Positions 56,681 through 64,000 of a stretch of DNA of 64,000 nucleotides are shown here, one piece after another. The DNA is taken from assembly GCA_002778195.1 (NCBI GenBank), contig PCDI01000001.1, positions 186,001 to 250,000 on the forward strand. Reading direction: 5' to 3'. A program made the translations under genes and the position numbers. The stretch comes from Raffaelea ambrosiae (lineage: Eukaryota > Ascomycota > Sordariomycetes > Ophiostomatales > Ophiostomataceae). The notes beneath the pieces are model-generated. The model was not told the origin of the DNA, made no database searches, and saw only the letters and a list, made by a program, of their open reading frames with translations. Numbering within the stretch: position 1 is the first letter of the stretch; each line of letters opens with the position of its first letter.

Positions 56681-59600
56681 ATGGTCTCTCCTAAATCAAG
56701 CGAGGACGAGGGGGAGATTGTCGAGAGACGTGCTCCCGCAAATTCGAAGGCAAAGACAACCTCTTCTGCCACTCCTGCTGCTGCCACTGCGTGGTCCAAT
56801 GACGTAGGCGGTTTCAATGTTGACCGTCGCGACAGAAACTATCGAGGCAGATCTCCGCGCTCGCCACCGCCGTCAACCGACCGTGAAACCGACCGTCCAA
56901 GCGGCCATGGCGCCACATCCAGCTACCCATACCGTGGCCCGTCACCGACGCGTGGTCTGAAACGACAGCGCGATGACCGGGACGGCCTCGGCAGTCGGCG
57001 CGACCGAGGCGGCTACTCCGACTCTCGACGCTATCAGGGACGGTACGACGATCGGCCTGCTCCGCGCGACAGCCGCCGTGACGAAACCCGATATGGCTTA
57101 CGGAATAACAACGGCGATCGCTACCACGAACGCAGCATGTATGATGACGACGACAGAGACAGCAACTACGGTCGCAGCAATACTTCCGGGAACAAGAGAC
57201 CACGGACGCGGAGCCGTTCGCCAACGCCGCAGTCTGCGCGTGGCAGGGGCGGTCGAGGCTGGCCCGAACGTGATAGACGTGACTATGGCCGCGACCGCGA
57301 CCGGGACCGTGACCGGGGCCGCGACCGCGACCACGATCGCGACAGCAAAGAGCACGGTCGTGGCCGTCAAGATAGGGATGACAGAACCGGCCGCTTTGGC
57401 GGACACGCAAATGGCAAACAGCGGCAGTCTGAGTCTTTTCTAGAGAGGAACCATAAAAACGGCTCCCGTGCTTCAAGTCCTAGAAATGATGTTGCTAAAT
57501 CTACCAAAGGTGCTCCGACGGCCCAAGCCGGCAGAGATTCCCTCGGCAGTCAAGAAGGGTAAGACAAACCCCCAACCCATGGCGTGCTTTGATGAATCTG
57601 TGGCACGCATTTGCTAACTGTTTTATTCAGGGAAACGGTCAAGGCCCCGGCCCTGCCCCAGGAAGACTGGGTTGAGGAGAAACCAATCGATGAAGAGGCC
57701 GAAATCAGGCGCCGACGGCAACGGAGAGAAGAGATTCTGCGAAAGTCTCGAACATCAACCCCCATGCTGTCCGCGTCCCGCCAAGCTGATAAGCCGACCG
57801 CGCCGACGTCTGTCGAGACCAGTACGCTTGTGAATACGCCAAAGACTGGAGGTAACACACCGCTCTCTGGTAAGCAAGGCCATCACCGCGCCTGTTTAAT
57901 TGAGGGGGCCCGCGACGCTGACAGCTGTGCATTAGTTGGCGTTACTTCTGGCTCTCCCGCGAGCCCAGCGCCCTTGGCTTGCGAGCAAGCTGGCGAGAAG
58001 GAACTCGACCTCACTAACGACCAGGATTTCATCAACACGCTCGCTAAAAACAATGCTGCGGCTGGTGGCCCCGGCCCCGTTGGCGAGGACGGACCCTCTG
58101 CAGCTGACTATGACCCCACAGTGGACATGGAAGAAGACGAGCGTCGGGATGAACTGCGCCATGGGGCCAATGCGCAGGCACAAGCACCAGAAGCACAAAC
58201 AGAAGTCCCTGCTACCACGGCAGCAAATGGTGGCGACGACGACGACGACGACGACGATGTCGACATGTTCGCAGAAGACTTTGTCGAGAAGACGTATGAA
58301 AAGAAGGCCGACGCCAAGGCCGCGGATGCTTCTGCAAAGGATGCAGATGTGGGCGTGTTGCCTGGCGCGGCAGCCAACGGCGGCGGTATTCTGGAAGGCG
58401 ATGACCAACAAGGCTACTACAAGATTCGACCAGGCGAGGTCTTGGACAAACGGTACCAGATCCAGACGGCACTCGGCAAGGGCATGTTCTCGGGAGTTGC
58501 CCGTGCTTGGGACGTCACGAGCAACAACAAGCTGGTGGCTATCAAGATCATGCGCAACAACGATGCCTTGCGCAAGGGTGGCTACACCGAGATTGCTATC
58601 CTGCAAAAGCTCAACGAGACAGACCCCGAAAACAGGAAGCACATTGTGCTCTTTGAGCGGTCGTTCGACTACCGTGGCCACTTGTGCATGGTGTTTGAGA
58701 ACCTGTCCATGAACCTGCGCGAGGTGCTCAAGAAGTTCGGCAACAATGTCGGCATCAACCTGCACGGTGTGCGCGTCTTTGCCTACCAGATCTTTGTTGC
58801 GCTGGCCCACATGCGCCGCTGCAGCATCATACACGCCGATCTCAAGCCCGACAACATCCTGGTCAATGACAACCGCACCACGCTCAAGATCTGCGATCTG
58901 GGAACGGCCATCGACCGCTCCGATGCCGTCACAGCCCACACAGAGATCACCCCGTACTTGGTCAGTCGTTTCTACCGCGCGCCCGAGATCATCCTCGGCA
59001 TGCCATACGACTATGCTATTGATATGTGGTCCATTGGCTGCACGCTCTACGAACTCTACACTGGCAAGATTCTCTTTACGGGCGAGAGCAACAACCAGAT
59101 GCTCAAGGCCATCATGGAGGTCCGGGGCAAGATCAGTGGCAAGCTGTATCGTCGGGGTGACCTGTGGCAGATGCACTTTGACGACATGGGCGGCTTCCTC
59201 AGCCAAGAGCACGACAAGTTCCAAGCAAAGGTACGTTTCACTCTTTTCTCGCTCTATCTATTAATATCTCTCCTCTTTTCTTTTTTGGTCCCCCCCCCCC
59301 CCAGGGTTCTCCTCCTTTCGTTAACCGAAAGTCACACCTTGTTCCCTTCACCTTTCTTTTTTTATGTTGCTCTTTTTTGCCTGTTCTATTTTGGCCGCCC
59401 GACCTTGCATAGCAATACCACATTCAATCGACACATTTGGCCTGCATTTGGCCTGCACGTCCTGAGCGCCCGCGAGTCCGTGCTTGCCTTTATTTCTCAC
59501 TCTTCTCCACAATTGCAACCACCTCCATCATCCTTTCGCCAACTTCGTATCCCGAAAATGTGCCGCGGGATGAGCATCCAGTTGACTGCCGATCTGTGGC

Positions 59601-60088
59601 TTCCAAGTTGCCAAGTTGCGGACCATATCTGGGCATTGTTCTCCTTGTGCATTTGACCCAAATAGAAGCCTAGTTGGTCCCTGCTGGGCATGTACGTCGT
59701 GTGCGTGTGTGTGTGTAGTGCACAGCATAAATTGTGGAAAGCGCCTGCCGGTCATGACGTGCATTGGCGCCCATGCACCGCTCTTCACATGTTTCCACGC
59801 CATTGGGTATCTTTGATTTGTTACACATTTGGTCTCATTCACCATGCTGACACTCTCTCCTTCTGTGCTCTCTAGACCACTGTCAAGACCTTGCCCGTTA
59901 TCAAGCCAAACCGCGACCTGCGCACTCGCCTGATGGCTGCATCGGTTGGTATGGATGATGCCGAGACTCGGGAGTTGAACCACTTCCACGACCTCCTCGA
60001 CCGGTGCCTCAATTTGAATCCGGACAAGCGGATTCTCCCCAGCGACGCTCTCAAACATCCGTTCTTCACATCGAGAGCTGGGCGCTAA
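56681..60088 (+). CDS. prp4: PRP4-type spliceosomal serine/threonine kinase (PRPF4B)
   Basis: Four exons: 56681-57558, 57631-57869, 57936-59230 and 59876-60088; 874 aa, phases 2, 1 and 0. The N-terminal ~290 residues are an RS/RD-rich disordered region, with alternating Arg-Asp around residues 205-225. An acidic linker (D8 run) leads to the kinase at about 547-870: GKGMFSGVA glycine loop, VAIKIM (Lys 576), HADLKPDNILVN (catalytic Asp 674), DLG (Asp 693), and PYLVSRFYRAPEIILG. HAD in place of HRD and the SRFYRAPE activation segment are PRP4 hallmarks. The DFG Phe is replaced by Leu, giving DLGTA. The kinase phosphorylates PRP6/PRP31 and drives tri-snRNP activation. The last intron is unusually long (645 bp). 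Confidence 0.94.
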
Positions 60089-63000
60089 ATGGACTGTCCA
60101 CAGACGACAGTCTGTGGAAATGATTGGACAAGGGTGTGGTGGCTCGATTTGCCTGTCAGATATTCATATATAGTGTATGTCAAACAAACGTGGAGAAAAG
60201 AACATATATTGTGAGGCGACAAGCCAAATATTGGAATACCCAGTCTACGGGTCCGCTTCTAAGCGCCCGGCCGCCATTCTCGCGGCCCAACGTGATGCAC
60301 TCCACCTCGCAGGAACGCCCGGCCTTTGCTCAAACTCTCGCGTTCGGCTCCGGCAACTTGCATATCCAGATTGGTAGGGTCTTTCTTCGCCCCATGCGAC
60401 GCGCATCGAACGCATAGAAGGAAGGCCCACGTAGACTTTTGTCATTCTGTCAATGCTGCGCACTCCCTTGCTTATTTATTATTACCTTGCTTTGGGGGCT
60501 GGGCCGCTACGACGGCCGAATTTGTCTGTGATTCAAGGACCAACGGAACAATTGCAAGGAGGGCATGGAGACTGCGCTTCTCTCTTGACCTGGGACCCCC
60601 TTGTACGCGCAGGACTGCATATCCTCTCTCCCATGTGACATGGTCTGTGTATCCAAGGTGGGCGAATCTGCAGCCGTGTTCTCGTAGACGGACCACTGCT
60701 TCCTGCGGGTATCAGCACTGCTTTGTGTGATTTTTATTTGTCTCGGCTGGCTGCACCGGCAGACGTTGTAACCAATGCTGGGAATGATGGAGGGTCCGCT
60801 TCCCCGTAGCCGCCTTCCTCGCAGAACAGAAAGTCGACAGAATTCACCGAAGTGAGAGCCGGTCCTCTTCTCGAGACCCAACCCTGGCATACCACACCAT
60901 ATGCATCTTTTTTTTTTCCGTAAATTGGTAGCGATGTAGCATGAGCGGTCAACTTTTGCACCTTGCCGCCCAGGTCAACTAGTCACAGCTTCTGGCGGCA
61001 GGTCAGGAAGGTGTTCGGTCGAGCAAACTCCTGGATGGACGCTGTGAAGTTCACGCCGGGGATAGAACACCACGAATATTAAACCAGAGACGTGATTTGC
61101 TTTGACGGGAAACAAATCTGTCTGCAGGTGCTGAACTCATGGGCCTCCAGTCGACCCGGTACGCAGAACGGTGATGGCCTTGCCGCCGTTCGGAACGCGC
61201 CAGCGAGTATGGGCCAGAAAAACTCTCATGCCGACATAACCGAGTCGTGATGCAGCCGATATGAGAAACTTTCCGAAAAAAGCCCCCTACGCCCCCATGT
61301 TATTCACGCTCGCAACGACAACTCGGGACACAGTATGCGTGCGACAAGCAGGGAGAAAACAGCTCTTGTAGGACTCTCTCCCTGTGAAGGGTCTGGGGGC
61401 TGGAGGCGCAGCAATACGCCGTGGAACCTCGATTATGGGGGCTGACGCGAATAAGTTGCGATAGCATGATGAAAGGAGCCAGCCATGCACGTTCCCGATG
61501 CTTTTTTCTTGTCGAGAGGTGAGAATGAGGGAGTCGGTGGTTGCGATGATCAATGCAAAGGCAACCTGCAGAGATAACGTGCAGAATTGGCTCTCAAAGA
61601 TTCAGTATAATATTAACGCATGGGAGCAGGATGGCTGGATTTGCCCAGCCTCCCCATTCTGTCTTATGTTAGTTTTTGTCCAACATGACAAAAAACGATG
61701 AACAACGCATTCCAACCTGGCTAGATGAGGCACGGACGAGTGAAACAAAAAACAAATATAATATAAGAAAAAATAAAATAAAAAATAAAATCACACCGGT
61801 AGCCAAGTAACTAATACGAAGTGCGAGGCACAGAACCAGGCCAGGTGTTCAAGGTTGCATGCAATGGCGACGGAGATGCTACGCTCTCCGGAAGAGAGGC
61901 TGGGGGAACTCGGGCGACATAGTAGCGGCTGTCTGGCTACCGGCTATGTTCTTTCTACATGGAAGCGAAAGTCGGCGGATAGCAGTACGAGTACGTGAGA
62001 CTGCTGCTTGGTAGTTGGGTGAGGCATTGAGAGCCGGTCAGATGCAACAGGAACTCTTTTGTGCAGCGTATCGTTGCAGCGCCGTTCCTCGCTTCGACTT
62101 CTGTCCTTTTTTATTTTCTGGGGGCACAGAGTACAACATCTAGTTAGGCAAGATGCCATGGAAAATACTGTGCAGAAGGAACACCACCTTTACAGCCTCC
62201 ATATGCTTGTTTCAGGGCTTCTCGGGTGGGAATTTTCTGGTATCTATTCATCTACGCTGACATGTAGTCTTGAGTTGGGGATTGAGTCGTCACCAAGGGA
62301 GTATTTTCAAAGTCACCTGTCCCATTCTGTCACTCACCAACGTTGATTGAGATAGATGGTCGTCGGGTCGGACTTCGTATGGCGATCTCTTGGGGCGGAG
62401 TAGGATGATATCAACGATGTGCCAGTCGTATCAGTGTGTATGGTATTTTCCCGCCCGAGTCTTGCGGTCAAAATGGGGGGATCCTCGATATGGACGGCAT
62501 TCGACTCTTCATTTTCTCTCCATGTCACGATGTCGTTGCAACACACAAAGTGCCGTTCGACTTTTTGATTGGCTCGTGATCGGACGTATGATCTTGACGT
62601 CTATCTGCTCAGTTAGTGTTTTGCTACGGAAACCCTCGTCTGTTGTAGGATGCTGTCAACGGAGAAGAACCCCGATGGCTGTTTTTACTTCTCCGGGGTC
62701 TGGGTGCTTACGAAGACGACAACGCAAGGGATGAGGAGCACGGACACTGGGGGAGCCTCGCCGTCGCTAGCTAAATGCTTTATTAGACGTTGAATCGACA
62801 ACATAGTATGTTTCTTTGTGCTCTACGCCAGAAGACTTTGGGCGTGGTATGTCGTGGTGATCCACATCTGCTCATATCTGCCCATTCACGGCAGCGGCAG
62901 GAAAGTGAAGTCATCCCACTGGCTGGCAGAAGGGATACACACAGACATCATAGACGGACAACTCCGGTCAGATGCCATCAATGGCGCGCCGTTTCAATTC

Positions 63001-64000
63001 GAAGCATCAGGACTGTATGGGTGAAAGCGAGAGGAATCGGCCGTTTGGGCCATGTCCAGTTACGTGATACCAAGTACATGGCTACGGGGCAACACACATT
63101 TCGATCACATCTGTGTCTCGCTTGCACGGGTTTCAAGGAGGCTGTGACAACTAGTCTCTACCCATGCCCACACTTTTGCAATGCCGATCCGCCCAGTGCA
63201 CAGTGATCGTGATCGAATAGTACGGTCATATGGGCGCGTGATTTCTGGAACAGGGAGGACAAGGGCTCGTGAAGGGCCCCATACTTGGATCTTACCATCG
63301 TGTTTCGCGCCACAAGGCGTTGTACGAGTAAGGGAGAGAGGATGTGAAAGAAGACAAACAACGTTGGCTAGAGTTGGAAACTCAGGCCTCCATCGACCAG
63401 CCCGAACGAGTTTAGAGAGCCCCAGAAGGAAGGTGCGAGGACGATCAGCAGACCAGGACACTACGAGTTACTGCGTACATAGTAATCATAGCATAAAAAA
63501 GAAAACTGGGGAAAGCCAAGTGGCTGATCAAAGCCGACGCATACATGGTAAGAGCTTGAAGCCACTAAGAGTTGACAACTCTTTTGTTCTGCATTCGCCT
63601 GTTAGATGGAGGGATGGTTGTTTTTTCTGGGAGGGGGGGTTTCTCCCTATTTTCCCACCTTTATCTGTTAGCCCAAGATCTCTCGCTCGCCGAGACCCAT
63701 ATGGCTAGCCTTGGAGCGACCCCCCCTTTCCTTAGCTGGTTGATGAATGAATCTGGCATGTGTCTTTTCGACTTCTGGTTGGCGAACGGCTTTTCCGCGC
63801 CGCGGTTTTCAAAATAGGATAGTCGAGCAGATTTGTGGACGGCTCCCTTTTTCGGCAGAACCTGTGGAACCAAGTGGCTTCTCTCCCTGCATGGACCCGG
63901 CTTTTCAAGAGTGAAGACAGCTGAGTCTGCATTCTGCAATCTGCATTCTGCACCGGCAACGACGGCGGTTATCCACACCGGTTTTGCAGACAGGAGTCTG
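60089..64000. other. Gene-poor region at the right edge
   Basis: 3.9 kb with no recognisable gene. It includes an A/T-rich stretch at 61748-61793, a TACATAGTA at 63476-63484, and a direct repeat TCTGCATTCTGCA at 63926-63938 and 63940-63952. Open frames are all under 180 codons, have no domain and overlap on both strands. Confidence 0.45.

Noticed and set aside
57932..59224. 430-codon minus-strand open frame
   Set aside because: Exact antisense of the PRP4 kinase exon, which has unmistakable kinase motifs; the opening reflects GC-biased third positions.

Overview
The window reads as nuclear DNA of a filamentous ascomycete, most likely a Sordariomycete. The evidence is short GT-AG introns (about 55-135 bp, with CTAAC/CTGAC-like branch sites), intergenic gaps of several kb, and fungal-specific families such as HET, the DEF1/CUE factor, a DUF221/CSC1 channel, ENA and MEP. 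I see no bacterial-type operons, no rRNA or tRNA genes, no CRISPR array and no intact transposon. All exon boundaries were worked out by hand from splice signals and reading-frame continuity; no transcript data were available.

Layout. (1) 1.1-9.1 kb holds a five-gene metabolic cluster: a triosephosphate-isomerase paralogue, an RpiB-type isomerase, a two-domain dihydroxyacetone-kinase-family kinase, a class II ketose-bisphosphate aldolase and a beta-hydroxyacid dehydrogenase with an extra C-terminal domain. The first three match the isomerase/isomerase/kinase set (EYI1, EYI2, EYK1) of yeast erythritol/L-erythrulose catabolism. The last two resemble parts of tetronate/threonate pathways. (2) 9.6-12.1 kb: an M13 (neprilysin-like) membrane metallopeptidase. 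(3) 12.7-16.3 kb: an island of gene decay with a broken HET-domain gene and a broken multi-C2H2 zinc-finger gene around one intact secreted cupredoxin. (4) 17-21 kb: DPM1, a TRAPPC12-like TPR protein and a one-TM hypothetical protein. (5) 21.2-25.3 kb: a long leader with a T35 tract and a sugar transporter. (6) 26.6-34 kb: DEF1-like factor and two unrecognised proteins. (7) 36.9-44.4 kb: an ammonium permease with a GATA-site cluster upstream, and an ENA-type Na+ P-type ATPase with PacC-like hexamers upstream. (8) 46.5-53.2 kb: a low-complexity Lys/Ala/Glu-rich protein and a CSC1/TMEM63-like channel. (9) 53.7-60.1 kb: a PAQR/haemolysin-III protein, TMA7 and the PRP4 spliceosomal kinase. (10) 60.1-64 kb: no supportable gene.

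Working together: only the first cluster looks like a co-functional unit. The predicted flow is a ketotetrose (L-erythrulose) -> kinase -> erythrulose phosphate -> two isomerases -> D-erythrose-4-phosphate, with the dehydrogenase and aldolase feeding related C4 acids or ketoses into it. The remaining genes are mostly housekeeping (protein mannosylation, vesicle tethering, splicing, ribosome-associated) or ion and nutrient transport and show no obvious grouping. The most interesting items are the C4-sugar cluster with its unusual dehydrogenase architecture, the two decayed genes, the two regulatory-site clusters, and a 9-bp intergenic motif that recurs six times.
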